A DNA stretch of 64,000 bases, from the NCBI GenBank assembly GCA_015472025.1, contig BNHL01000001.1:682001-746000 (forward strand). The letters are read 5' to 3'. A program made the translations under genes and the position numbers. Under the pieces are notes generated by a model. It was not told the DNA's origin. It did not search any database and was given only the letters and a program-made list of their open reading frames with translations. Origin of the DNA: Cytophagales bacterium WSM2-2 (GTDB lineage Bacteria > Bacteroidota > Bacteroidia > Cytophagales > Cyclobacteriaceae). Shown one piece after another: positions 46,632 through 54,414 of the stretch; position 1 is the first letter of the stretch; each line of letters starts with the position of its first letter.

Positions 46632-47089
46632 ATGGCAGGCACCTATTCCCAAATCTACATTCATGTAATTTTTGCAGTCAAAGGCCGCGAGAATCTTATT
46701 CATCCATTGTGGGAAGAGGAGTTGTACAAATACATTACAGGTATAGTACAAAATAAAGAACAAAAAATGCTCGCTATCAACGGCATGTCTGATCATATTC
46801 ATTTTCTGATTGGAATGAGACCATCTTGTTGTTTGTCTGACCTTGTTCGAGAAGTGAAGAAAACTTCCACCGAATTTATTCGTGTGAAGCGACTCCTCTC
46901 CAGTCCTTTTCAATGGCAAGAAGGTTATGGTGCGTTTTCATACAGTCATTCAAGTTTAAATCAGGTGATTTCTTATATTTTAAATCAGAAGAACATCATC
47001 GAAAGAAACCATTCCGTGAGGAGTACAGCGAATTATTGGAGAAGTTCAAAGTCGAATATGATCCTAAATATTTGTTTGAATGGATTTGA
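46632..47089 (+). pseudogene. REP-associated tyrosine transposase (RAYT), frameshifted copy
   Basis: This copy is closely similar to the intact RAYT at 51505: YSQIYIHVIFAVKGR, the HUH motif in DHIHFLIGM, and SYSHSSLNQV with the expected catalytic tyrosine downstream (YILNQK). Relative to that copy one G is missing at about 46991 (cagaagaac here, cagaaggaac there). Reading past this point in the original frame gives EHHRKKPFREEYSELLEKFK and stops at 47089; the frameshifted reading runs on to 47102 with unrelated residues. The catalytic tyrosine region lies before the shift, so residual activity is conceivable but unlikely. RAYTs mobilise REP palindromes, which flank it. Confidence 0.8.
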
Positions 47090-47110
47090 TAAAGTCGTTT
47101 AGGAACATAC

Positions 47111-47251
47111 GACCCCTCCGGGGTCGGGATCGTTTTTCATGATTCATTTTCTATAAACATACAATCCCTCCGGGATTGGAAATTACTCCGCCCAATCCTC
47201 CACGTATAAGACCTGAAAGAGTTGCAAAGATTGTTCGATCCTGAAAGGATC
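47111..47251. repeat. REP-like palindromes downstream of RAYT copy 1
   Basis: It contains gacccctccggggtc (47111-47125), aatccctccgggatt (47163-47177) and gatcctgaaaggatc (47237-47251), plus a degraded copy near 47210. All share the GAYCCY-NNN-RGGRTC pattern of the array at 52 kb. Confidence 0.75.
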
Positions 47252-47299
47252 GAGTGTTCTCTTTTAAGCAATCATCGAAGATAACAACGTTCGAAATAA

Positions 47300-49684
47300 T
47301 CACTCACTCCTTAACGACTTCACCGGGTTCACTACAGCCGCTCGTATCGTCTGGTAACTTACTGTAAACAAAGTAATGGAGAGTGTTACCAACACTGCTA
47401 CTGCGAATATCCACCAGCTCAGGTTGGTTTGAATTTCGAATTGCTGCAACCAGTCGTGCATGTAGTACCATGACAACGGGATGGCGATCAGGCAAGAGAG
47501 CAGTACGAGCATCACGAAATCCTTCGATAGCATTTGCCAGATGGTCGCTACGGTAGCTCCCAGCACTTTGCGTATCGCAATTTCTTTTGATCTGCGTTCC
47601 GCAACAAAAGAAGCGAGTCCGAGGATACCAAGCATACTGATGAAAACTGCGAGGCCTGCGAACGTAGCTGCCAGTTTACCAATACGTTCTTCTTCACCGA
47701 ATTTTTTTGCAAGCGCCACATCGGCAAGTTCGAATACAAAAGGCGAAGACGGATCGTAGCGTGAGAAGATTCGTTGCACTTCTGCGATGCCTTTCTCCAG
47801 GCTCGTGCCTTTGCTGAGGCGTATGTTCACCACATTGTGACCATTGCCCACCATATAAATAGTTTTGCGCACGGGAGAGTATGGTGATTCCATCAGCAAG
47901 TCTTTTACTACACCGACTACTTTAAATGAGCTGCTCTTATCGAAAATGTTCATGCGGATAATGGTGCCTACCGGATTTTTTAATTGCATGGCAGCAACTG
48001 CTGCTTCATTGAGGATCATCGAAGCTGTATCGCCTGCGTAGGCGCGATCAAAGTCGCGGCCTTCGAGGATATTCCAGCCGAGCGCTTTTCCATTTTCGTG
48101 AGAGGACCATACGCAGCGAAAACCAAGATCATTGTTGGGGCCGGTGCCTGTCCAGTCGAAGCCGCTGACGACTGCGTTAAACATATTTACCGGGTTGAGC
48201 GCTTCGGCTACGTCTGTGACTTTCCCCGATGTCACCAATTCATTCCGGACTGCATCGATGTGCTCGTGGATCACATTGGTGCGTGTGTTCACCCACAATA
48301 ATCCATTCGGGTCATAACCTATCGACTGCTGCTTGCCAGTCTCTATCTGGCGAAAGACAACAGACACCCCGATGATGAGCGCAATGGAAACAGAGAATTG
48401 TATTACGAGTAGCGCCCTGCGAAGTACACCACTGCCACCGGTAGTTGCTTTTCCTTTCAGCACAAGACCGGGTTGAAAGGAAGATAAATAGAGCGCGGGA
48501 TAACTTCCTGCGAGAAGGCCGGTGAATAATGTGAAGGCAAGACAGCCCATCCAGAAAATGAGATTGCCCAATGGAAGTTCCATTTGCTTCTCTGCCATTT
48601 GATTGAATACCGGGAGCAACAAGTACACTGCAATGAGCGCCACTACGAATGCAAGGAATGCAATCATCACCGATTCACTGAAGAACTGCAAGATGAGTTG
48701 AAATCTTCCCGAGCCTGCTGTCTTACGGATGCCTACTTCTTTCGCTCTCTTCTCCGAGCGCGCAGTAGCGAGGTTCATGAAGTTGATGCAGGCGAGAATA
48801 AGAACAAAAGAGCCTATCGTTCCGAACATCCACACCAATTTGATTCTCCCGGTTTCTATACTGCTTTCCAGATCGGAATACAGTCGCCATTTGTTCATCG
48901 GGTGGAGAAAGAACTGCGGATTGTTTTTCGCTTCCTCCGGAGGTGCGTGCAGCTTCTTCACGTCTTTTATTTTTTGAGAGACAGCTGCAAAGTCGCGGCC
49001 TTCTTTTATTTCTGCGAAAGCAAGGAAACCGTTTTGCCTCCAGTCGTCAAGGCGCATCCATTGGCGGTTTACGGTGACGTACAATTCCCATGGGGCAAGG
49101 AATTGCATGTCGGCAAAGTCGGAGTTGAAAGGAATGTCTTTATATACACCTGTAACGGTAACATCTGTTTTACTGTCAATGCGGACTGTCTTTCCCAGCG
49201 CTGTCTCCTGACCAAACAGTGCGTGAGCAGCAGACTGTGACAAGAGAATAGAGTTGACTGCCGACAGTCCACTTCTGTTTCCTTCGAGCATGTCCAGTGT
49301 GAGCATTTCTGCCGCGCCTGGTTCGGCATAGTATCCTTTCTTGACAATAGAGACGGTTGAGGTGGCAAGGATGCGGTCCCAGGGTTGGGAGAACATAAGC
49401 ATGTGTTCGAAGTCATCACCGAATTGCTGACGGAGTGCAGGAGCATACGGAGGTGACGCTGCCCATTGCACATAAACACCGCTGCTGTTGGTACCACGCA
49501 CCATCAATTGCGCGATGCGGTCGTGATGATCGAATGAAGTGTTGTAAGATAATTCATCAGTCACCCAAAGTCCTACTACGAGTGCTACTGTTAGTCCGAT
49601 GGCGAGACCCCCAATGTTGAGGAGTGCATAGCTGGGGTTTCTTCCAAAATTGCGCCACGTGATGAGCAGGTGATGGATAAGCAT
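47300..49684 (-). CDS. FtsX/MacB-type ABC transporter permease (two-domain, 794 aa)
   Basis: The protein has the double MacB/FtsX layout: a membrane helix at residues ~18-44, a periplasmic domain, three helices with the signature RAKEVGIRKTAGSGRFQLIL, a second helix and periplasmic domain, and three C-terminal helices with RSKEIAIRKVLGATVA, ending NPVKSLRSE. It is close to the 33639 permease in the membrane parts but lacks the prefix domain and has no PadR gene beside it. No ATPase gene is adjacent and the substrate is unknown. Flanked by RAYT-type repeats on its 3' side, it may have moved or been copied with them. Confidence 0.9.
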   Translation of the reverse strand: MLIHHLLITWRNFGRNPSYALLNIGGLAIGLTVALVVGLWVTDELSYNTSFDHHDRIAQLMVRGTNSSGVYVQWAASPPYAPALRQQFGDDFEHMLMFSQPWDRILATSTVSIVKKGYYAEPGAAEMLTLDMLEGNRSGLSAVNSILLSQSAAHALFGQETALGKTVRIDSKTDVTVTGVYKDIPFNSDFADMQFLAPWELYVTVNRQWMRLDDWRQNGFLAFAEIKEGRDFAAVSQKIKDVKKLHAPPEEAKNNPQFFLHPMNKWRLYSDLESSIETGRIKLVWMFGTIGSFVLILACINFMNLATARSEKRAKEVGIRKTAGSGRFQLILQFFSESVMIAFLAFVVALIAVYLLLPVFNQMAEKQMELPLGNLIFWMGCLAFTLFTGLLAGSYPALYLSSFQPGLVLKGKATTGGSGVLRRALLVIQFSVSIALIIGVSVVFRQIETGKQQSIGYDPNGLLWVNTRTNVIHEHIDAVRNELVTSGKVTDVAEALNPVNMFNAVVSGFDWTGTGPNNDLGFRCVWSSHENGKALGWNILEGRDFDRAYAGDTASMILNEAAVAAMQLKNPVGTIIRMNIFDKSSSFKVVGVVKDLLMESPYSPVRKTIYMVGNGHNVVNIRLSKGTSLEKGIAEVQRIFSRYDPSSPFVFELADVALAKKFGEEERIGKLAATFAGLAVFISMLGILGLASFVAERRSKEIAIRKVLGATVATIWQMLSKDFVMLVLLSCLIAIPLSWYYMHDWLQQFEIQTNLSWWIFAVAVLVTLSITLFTVSYQTIRAAVVNPVKSLRSE

Positions 49685-49799
49685 GGGTTCAGGGTTTCCA
49701 GGGAAACTCTGGAAAAGGGGAATGGTTACGGGGCTGAATTATAAAATTTCAAATTTCAGATTCGCTGATTCAAGATCACTGCTCTAAACAGGAAATAAG

Positions 49800-49807
49800 T
49801 ACTTTTG
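49800..49807 (+). promoter_or_regulatory. Possible -7 promoter box before the phnA-like gene
   Basis: The octamer tacttttg matches TAnnTTTG and lies 12 nt before the ATG at 49820. No TTTG box is found at the right distance upstream, so support is weak. Confidence 0.4.
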
Positions 49808-49819
49808 CAAAAAGTAAGC

Positions 49820-50180
49820 ATGCCTGAATCAAGCCAATGTCCAAACTGTCAGTCTCTATACGGGTATCCTACTGGCACATCTATGATGTGTCCCGAGTGT
49901 GGTCATGAGTGGAACCCCAGCGAACACATTGAATTCACAGAAACGGTTACCGAAGCACCCGATTCATCCATTGTGAAAGATGCGAATGGCACAGTGTTAC
50001 AGGATGGCGATACTGTAATCCTTATCAAGGATTTGCCAGTAAAAGGGTGCCCCGAGAGCCATCAAGGCCGGCACGAAAGTGAAAAACATTAAGCTCACCA
50101 GCGGAGATCATAATATTGACTGCAGGGTAGAAGGTTTTGGAGCGATGGGTCTTAAATCCATCTTCGTGCGCAAAGCCTGA
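49820..50180 (+). pseudogene. phnA: PhnA-like protein gene disrupted by a one-base frameshift
   Basis: The N-terminal part shows the zinc-ribbon and acidic region of the PhnA family ([43 protein letters not shown]). At the G run 50045-50047 one extra G shifts the frame. Reading in the other frame restores the conserved C-terminus [38 protein letters not shown] and ends at 50180. A complete protein of about 119 residues would therefore result if one G were removed. It is either a recent pseudogene or a sequencing error in the homopolymer. PhnA is linked by name to alkylphosphonate use, but its role is not settled. Confidence 0.8.
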
Positions 50181-50199
50181 TAATCATTCGATGATTCCT

Positions 50200-50222
50200 A
50201 TTTGAAATCTGAAATTTCAAAT
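50200..50222. repeat. Hairpin after the phnA-like gene, matching an upstream copy
   Basis: The palindrome atttgaaat...atttcaaat has a short loop and could be a terminator without a T tract. Its 17-nt right part (50206-50222) is the reverse complement of 49746-49762 upstream, so the gene is framed by inverted repeats. Confidence 0.5.
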
Positions 50223-50256
50223 CAACGATTTACTTCTTGCCAGAAACAATCTGAAT

Positions 50257-50358
50257 ATTTCCCGCTGATTTCGCGGATTTAATGCATGATGACGCAGATC
50301 TTCAGCTTAGGGATTCAGCGAAAATCTGTGTCTTCAATCTGTGTTATCTGCGGGAAAT
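50257..50358. repeat. Dispersed imperfect inverted repeat (ctgcggg type)
   Basis: The arms atttcccgctgatttcgcgg and atctgcgggaaat are joined by inner segments (gacgcagatc, aaaatctgtg) that also pair. Such hairpins built on cgcagat/atctgcg are a frequent dispersed family in bacterial intergenic DNA. It fills the gap between the phnA-like gene and the convergent hydrolase gene. Confidence 0.6.
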
Positions 50359-50361
50359 GAA

Positions 50362-51306
50362 TTACTTGCCCGAAATTATTTGCTCAAATAAAATCCCATT
50401 GAACGATCCGGTCTGTTCCATGTGAGGGAGATGCCCCGCCTTTGAAATAACAAACAACTTCACCTTTGGAATTCTGTTCAGCAGGTTGGGGCGGATCTTT
50501 TCGAGCTTAACGACTTGATCTTGTTCTCCCCAGATAGCGAACACAGGAATGCCTGAGGCTGCGATCTTGCGATGTTCATTTTCGAGGCTCGTCCTGTTTT
50601 TGCCGGTGGAGATAAGTGCGCGCACAAACCCTTTGTATTTCATCACTTCTTTATACTTCGCATCCCAGCCTCTGAAAGGAATGGAATCATAGAAGTCTCC
50701 CATCTGTCCGCTGGCCATGGTTGGATAGCGGTTCTTTTTAAATGTTGCTATTTCTTCTTCCGTCACCGTAGCAGGGTTCACCTGGGTGTTGACAGCCAAT
50801 GTATCGAAGCCGGCAGCGTCTACATAGATCAGATTCTTCACACGTTGCGGATATTGAAAAGCAAAAGCGCTGATGGTGCGGCCTCCATCGGAAAGGCCAA
50901 GCAAGCTAACGGGGTTCTTAATGTGGAGTGAGTCCAGCAACTCCCTTAGTTGATTTGAAAAAAGCGCTACATCATAGACCACATCCGGGTTATCGGAGAA
51001 GCCGCGGCCATAAGTGTCGTAGCGCAAGGCGCCATAGCCACGTTTTTGTGCAGCACTATAAGTTGAATCCCAGATATAGGATGGCACCGAGAAGCCGTGC
51101 ACCATCACCAGCAGTGTGTCGCTCTTCCCTTTGTCAAATTCGTAGTAGGTGTACCCATCGCTGAGCTTGATAAAGTTTCCTGTCTTGATGCCAGCCCTAA
51201 AGGCATCGTCTTTGGTTATTGTTTCGTAGTCGGTGAATGTCTTTTGGTCGCTACATTGGGTGAAGACAAAAAGTGCGACCAGGAATAAAATGACGGTGCT
51301 TTTCAT
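50362..51306 (-). CDS. Alpha/beta hydrolase, predicted lipoprotein
   Basis: The preferred start (ATG at 51304-51306) gives a lipoprotein-type signal (MKSTVILFLVALFVFTQCSD) with the lipobox cysteine; a start at 51354 would add 16 poorly conserved residues. The mature protein is a classical alpha/beta hydrolase: oxyanion region MVHGFSVPSYIWD, nucleophile elbow GLSDGGRT (Ser), acid region FAIWGEQDQVVK (Asp), and the final histidine in KAGHLPHMEQ. A membrane-tethered esterase, lipase or haloalkane-type activity is possible. It stands between the phnA-like gene and RAYT copy 2. Confidence 0.88.
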   Translation of the reverse strand: MKSTVILFLVALFVFTQCSDQKTFTDYETITKDDAFRAGIKTGNFIKLSDGYTYYEFDKGKSDTLLVMVHGFSVPSYIWDSTYSAAQKRGYGALRYDTYGRGFSDNPDVVYDVALFSNQLRELLDSLHIKNPVSLLGLSDGGRTISAFAFQYPQRVKNLIYVDAAGFDTLAVNTQVNPATVTEEEIATFKKNRYPTMASGQMGDFYDSIPFRGWDAKYKEVMKYKGFVRALISTGKNRTSLENEHRKIAASGIPVFAIWGEQDQVVKLEKIRPNLLNRIPKVKLFVISKAGHLPHMEQTGSFNGILFEQIISGK

Positions 51307-51504
51307 TGGGCTGAATTTTGGGCTAAAGTACAGGAATTTTTGTGAGTGATTCATTAATCCTGAAGGGATATAGATAATTGCAAAGAGACATGCAATAAGA
51401 ATTCAGGTCTGATGACGAAAGTCTCCAAGTTAGTTCAGATGTCCAGTGTAAAATTATAGCCAATACATCCAGTCGGAAAAAAATAGCACGCTAAACTCTA
51501 GTTC

Positions 51505-51963
51505 ATGGCAAATACTTATTCACAAATCTACATTCACGTAATTTTTGCAGTCAAAGGCCGTGCAAATCTTATTCATCAGTCCTGGGAAGGGGAATTGTAC
51601 AAATACATTACTGGTATAGTACAGAATAAAGAACAAAAAATGCTCGCCATCAATGGCATGCCTGACCATATTCATTTTCTGATTGGAATGAAGCCATCTT
51701 GTTGCTTATCAGATCTTGTACGAGAAGTAAAGAAGACTTCCAATGAGTTCATACGCGTGAAACGATTCGCCTCCAGTCCTTTTCAGTGGCAAGAAGGCTT
51801 TGGTGCGTTTTCATATAGTCATTCAAGCTTAAACCAGGTGAGTGCCTATATTTTAAATCAGAAGGAACATCATCGAAAGAAAACATTTCGTGAAGAATAC
51901 AATGGATTGCTGGAGAAGTTCAAGGTCGAATATGATTCTAAACATTTGTTTGAATGGGTTTGA
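51505..51963 (+). mobile_element. REP-associated tyrosine transposase (RAYT), intact copy
   Basis: The 152-residue single-domain HUH transposase starts MANTYSQIYIHVIFAVKGRA. It has the HUH motif (DHIHFLIGM) that holds the metal, the region SYSHSSLNQVSAYILNQKEH containing the catalytic tyrosine and a conserved Q, and an intact C-terminus EEYNGLLEKFKVEYDSKHLF. RAYTs are domesticated relatives of IS200/IS605 transposases that act on REP palindromes. The gene is directly followed by a dense REP array, as expected. A second, frameshifted copy is at 46632. The conserved reading frame suggests recent activity or selection. Confidence 0.88.
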
Positions 51964-51985
51964 TAAGTTGTTTAGGCCAACATAC

Positions 51986-52672
51986 GACCCCGCTGGGGTC
52001 GAGGTTCGGGATTCATGATTTCATTGCTATAAACATACGATCCCGTTGGGATCGAGAATTCGTCACGTCAAAATCTTTTCCGTGAACCAAGACCCAGAGG
52101 GGTCAAATGTTTATAGAATAGAAAATTATGATATCGGTTTTCGACCCCAGACGGTCGCATATTTTTTGTTGAACAATCCATCAAAAGACAACATGCGACC
52201 CCTCCGGGGTCGGAATTTATTTTCCATCAATCATTGCTATAAACATATGATCCCGCTGGATCGAGAATTCGTTACGTCAAAATCTTCCGTGAGCACCCCA
52301 GAGGGTCAAATGTTTATAGAATAGAAAATTATGATATCGATTTTCGATCCCAGACGGGTCGCATATTTTTTGTTGAACAATCCATCAAAAGACAACATAC
52401 GACCCCTCCGGGGTCGGAATTTATTTTCCATCAATCATTGCTATAAACATACGATCCCGCTGGGATCGAATTCGTCACGTCAAAATCTTTCCGTGAAGCA
52501 AGACCCCGGAGGGGATCAAATGTTTATAGAGAGAAATCATGATATCGATTTTCGATCCCGCTGGGATCGAGAATTCGTTACGTCAAAATCTTGCGCGTGA
52601 ACTAGACCCCAGAGGGGTCAAATGTTTATAGAAAAGAAATCACCGAAACCAGATCCCGACCCCGGAGGGGTC
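51986..52672. repeat. REP-like palindrome array with a 204-bp higher-order repeat
   Basis: About fourteen palindromes of the form GAYCCC-NNN-GGGRTC lie in a row, including gaccccgctggggtc (51986), gatcccgttgggatc (52039), gacccctccggggtc (52198 and 52401), gatcccgctgggatc (52453 and 52554), gaccccagaggggtc (52605) and gaccccggaggggtc (52658). Several have small gaps or mismatches. They are joined by conserved spacers (tataaacata, aaatgtttatag, attcgttacgtcaaaatctt). Part of the array repeats with a period of 204 bp (for example tgttgaacaa at 52167 and 52371). It is best read as a REP cluster amplified by the neighbouring RAYT; apparent open frames in it are repeat artefacts. Confidence 0.85.
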
Positions 52673-52748
52673 GCATGTTGCATTCAGGGCAAAGCAAACA
52701 CCGCAATAGATCATTTAAGTTAAAGGCCATGATCATGGAACCGATAAC

Positions 52749-53122
52749 AACCAAAAGTTTTCACAAACGCGACAATAGTCAGTCAAAGTCCGATAATAGC
52801 TCACCAAAGTCTCTTAAAGTTTTTACAAACACGATAATAGTAACTCCAAGTGTCTTAAAGTATTTACAAATGCGATAGTAGTAGTTCCAAACACGATAAT
52901 AGTTTCTCAATATGAGATAATAGTTTAGTAAGGTGCCTTAAAGTTTTTATAAGTGAGATAATAGTAAGCCGTGGTGAGATAATAGTACAGCATGATGGCT
53001 TAATGCACGATGGTGGTCAATAAATAGTAAGGCTTGACGAGATAATGCAGGTTCATGATGCTTGTTGCGACTGACTTGATGAGTTAATGCAAAATCCGGA
53101 TGTCTGTTGAGACTGGCAGGTT
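52749..53122. repeat. Degenerate tandem array of 20/21-bp units
   Basis: About eighteen units follow one another with a strict 20- or 21-nt period. Type A (21 nt) is built on NNGATAATAGT, for example at 52769, 52790, 52831, 52872, 52893, 52914, 52955 and 52976. Type B (20 nt) is built on NtCTTAAAGTttTTACAAAy, at 52749, 52811, 52852 and 52935. After 52997 units become more diverged (ggcttaatgc, gagataatgc, gagttaatgc) but keep the 21-nt phase to about 53122. There is no spacer diversity as in CRISPR. It lies directly 3' of the unknown gene at 53191. The function is unknown; it may be a protein-binding array, a replication-slippage tract or a decayed coding repeat. Confidence 0.75.
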
Positions 53123-53130
53123 GGCTCGAT

Positions 53131-53168
53131 AGAAAAAACAAAAGGGCCGGAGGCGAGACTCCGACCCT
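53131..53168 (-). terminator. Rho-independent terminator of the unknown gene at 53191
   Basis: On the minus strand, gggtcggag / ctccggccc form a stem followed by ttttgtttttt, about 25 nt after the stop codon. Confidence 0.85.
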
Positions 53169-53190
53169 ATACTACACAGGAAAAACAGGT

Positions 53191-53958
53191 TTAGGTATTT
53201 ACTGTCTTGAAATTGGTGAACTTGACCGTGTCAACACGCTTATGGTTCTGGGTGTTTTTAGCGAAGGCGGACTGTATATATACTTTCACCGCATTGCCTA
53301 CCGCTACCAGGCCTGTCTTCTCTTCGTACAGATTTTTGTCTCTGATTGCGCGGGAGCCGCGCTCTGCCACGAGACTGGTCATGACGGCATCGTGCACCGT
53401 CTGCATTTTGATCTGGAAAGTTCTTAACGCCATTATTTTCAAAAAAGGCTCATTAGGATCGTACGATGGTTCTTTGCTGACAGCCGTAACGAGGCCTGTG
53501 AATGTCTCGATCAGTTTTACACGGCTTTGATGTGATGTTGAAATGCTTCTGGGCTTTTTCCCATCTGTAGATGTCTCGCCTTTCTTTTTCTTGGGCTTCG
53601 GCTTGGGAAGAAACCTGCGATACCATCCCATGGCGGTCTCAACCACTTCTTCTGTGGCGTCTGATGATTTGAGGGCCCCGATGACCTGTGGCGCCAACAA
53701 CTTGAGCTCGTTAAAGACGATCTCGCAGTCGTCTACATTTTTTTGGTACTTCCCTTTCAAATCAGCCCACGCCATCATGGCATTGTTGGTGTTGCTGATA
53801 ACACCATTTAAGTAGCTGATTTGCAGTATCGCCTTCTTGGGCTGATAGCCGGCTCCAAGGTCAACACAAATACTTAGTAGCTCTTTAAAGGCGGCTATGT
53901 TCTTGACGTTACCGGTTTCTGATGTACTGGCCATAGTAATTAGATTTAGATTAGACAT
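53191..53958 (-). CDS. Lineage-specific protein of unknown function, paralogue of the gene at 44337
   Basis: The 255-residue protein is soluble and helical, with a basic insert (KPKPKKKKGETSTDGKKPRS, residues ~123-142) that is absent or different in its paralogue. Conserved blocks shared with the 44337 protein are NIAAFKELLSICVDLGAGYQ, the central LIETFTGLVTAVSKEPSYDP, and the C-terminal AVKVYIQSAFA region. The start is either the first Met or the second at residue 9. It ends at a strong terminator and is followed by the 21-bp tandem array. I cannot place it in a family. Promoter-region similarity between the two copies indicates duplication of the whole transcription unit. Confidence 0.6.
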   Translation of the reverse strand: MSNLNLITMASTSETGNVKNIAAFKELLSICVDLGAGYQPKKAILQISYLNGVISNTNNAMMAWADLKGKYQKNVDDCEIVFNELKLLAPQVIGALKSSDATEEVVETAMGWYRRFLPKPKPKKKKGETSTDGKKPRSISTSHQSRVKLIETFTGLVTAVSKEPSYDPNEPFLKIMALRTFQIKMQTVHDAVMTSLVAERGSRAIRDKNLYEEKTGLVAVGNAVKVYIQSAFAKNTQNHKRVDTVKFTNFKTVNT

Positions 53959-54066
53959 GAGTAATTCAATGGCCTGAATTAAGGGGAATGAAGACGGAAC
54001 TAACTCAGGAGTTTACTGGGTAGTGGGAAGGACTTAGTGGAAGTGGGGAGGGACTTATTGGTTTTT

Positions 54067-54412
54067 TAACCGCAGAGATCGCAGAGGTGCGCAGAGGAAA
54101 TGCAATCGGAGAATATAGATTAACAGCAGCGAAATGTCAGGGAGAGAAACTGCTTTCGCACTTCCGTATTGAAATGCAAAAATTAACCGCAGAGGGCACA
54201 GAGGTGCGCAGAGTACAAATAGAATACAAGTATTCTCAGCGCACTTTCGTGTCTTCTGTGGTTAAAGCATCGGTATGTATTGAAATGCAATTAACCGCAG
54301 AGTACGCAGAGGTTCGCAGAGTATAAATGGAATACCGCATGTCTCTGCGCACCTCCGCGCCCTCTGCGGTTAATCTTTATTCTCCGATTGCATTCGCTCC
54401 GCAGTTAAGTGC
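54067..54412. repeat. Cluster of ttaaccgcagag-type hairpin repeats
   Basis: At least three copies of a long imperfect hairpin built on ttaaccgcagagggcacaga and its complement (tgtggttaa, ctctgcggttaat) fill the gap before the DUF885 gene. This is a well-known dispersed repeat type in many bacteria; it gives rise to spurious short reading frames and encodes nothing. Confidence 0.75.
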
Positions 54413-54414
54413 AA

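Noticed and set aside
48584..49240. 218-codon plus-strand frame inside the 47300 permease gene
   Set aside because: Antisense shadow of a full-length permease with clear domains; composition is not protein-like.
52046..52600. Two short open frames in the REP array with similar translated proteins
   Set aside because: They overlap the 204-bp repeat units and their similarity only reflects the repeated DNA; no independent coding signal.
52749..53122. Tandem array considered as CRISPR
   Set aside because: Units are contiguous, with no unique spacers and no cas genes nearby.
52947..53141. Minus-strand frame with heptad-like repeats (LLSHHGL)
   Set aside because: It is a by-product of the 21-bp period; 20-bp units break the frame and a terminator covers its start.
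54087..54326. Short frame in the hairpin cluster (LTAEYAEVRRV)
   Set aside because: This is the known artefact of ttaaccgcagag repeats, not a gene.
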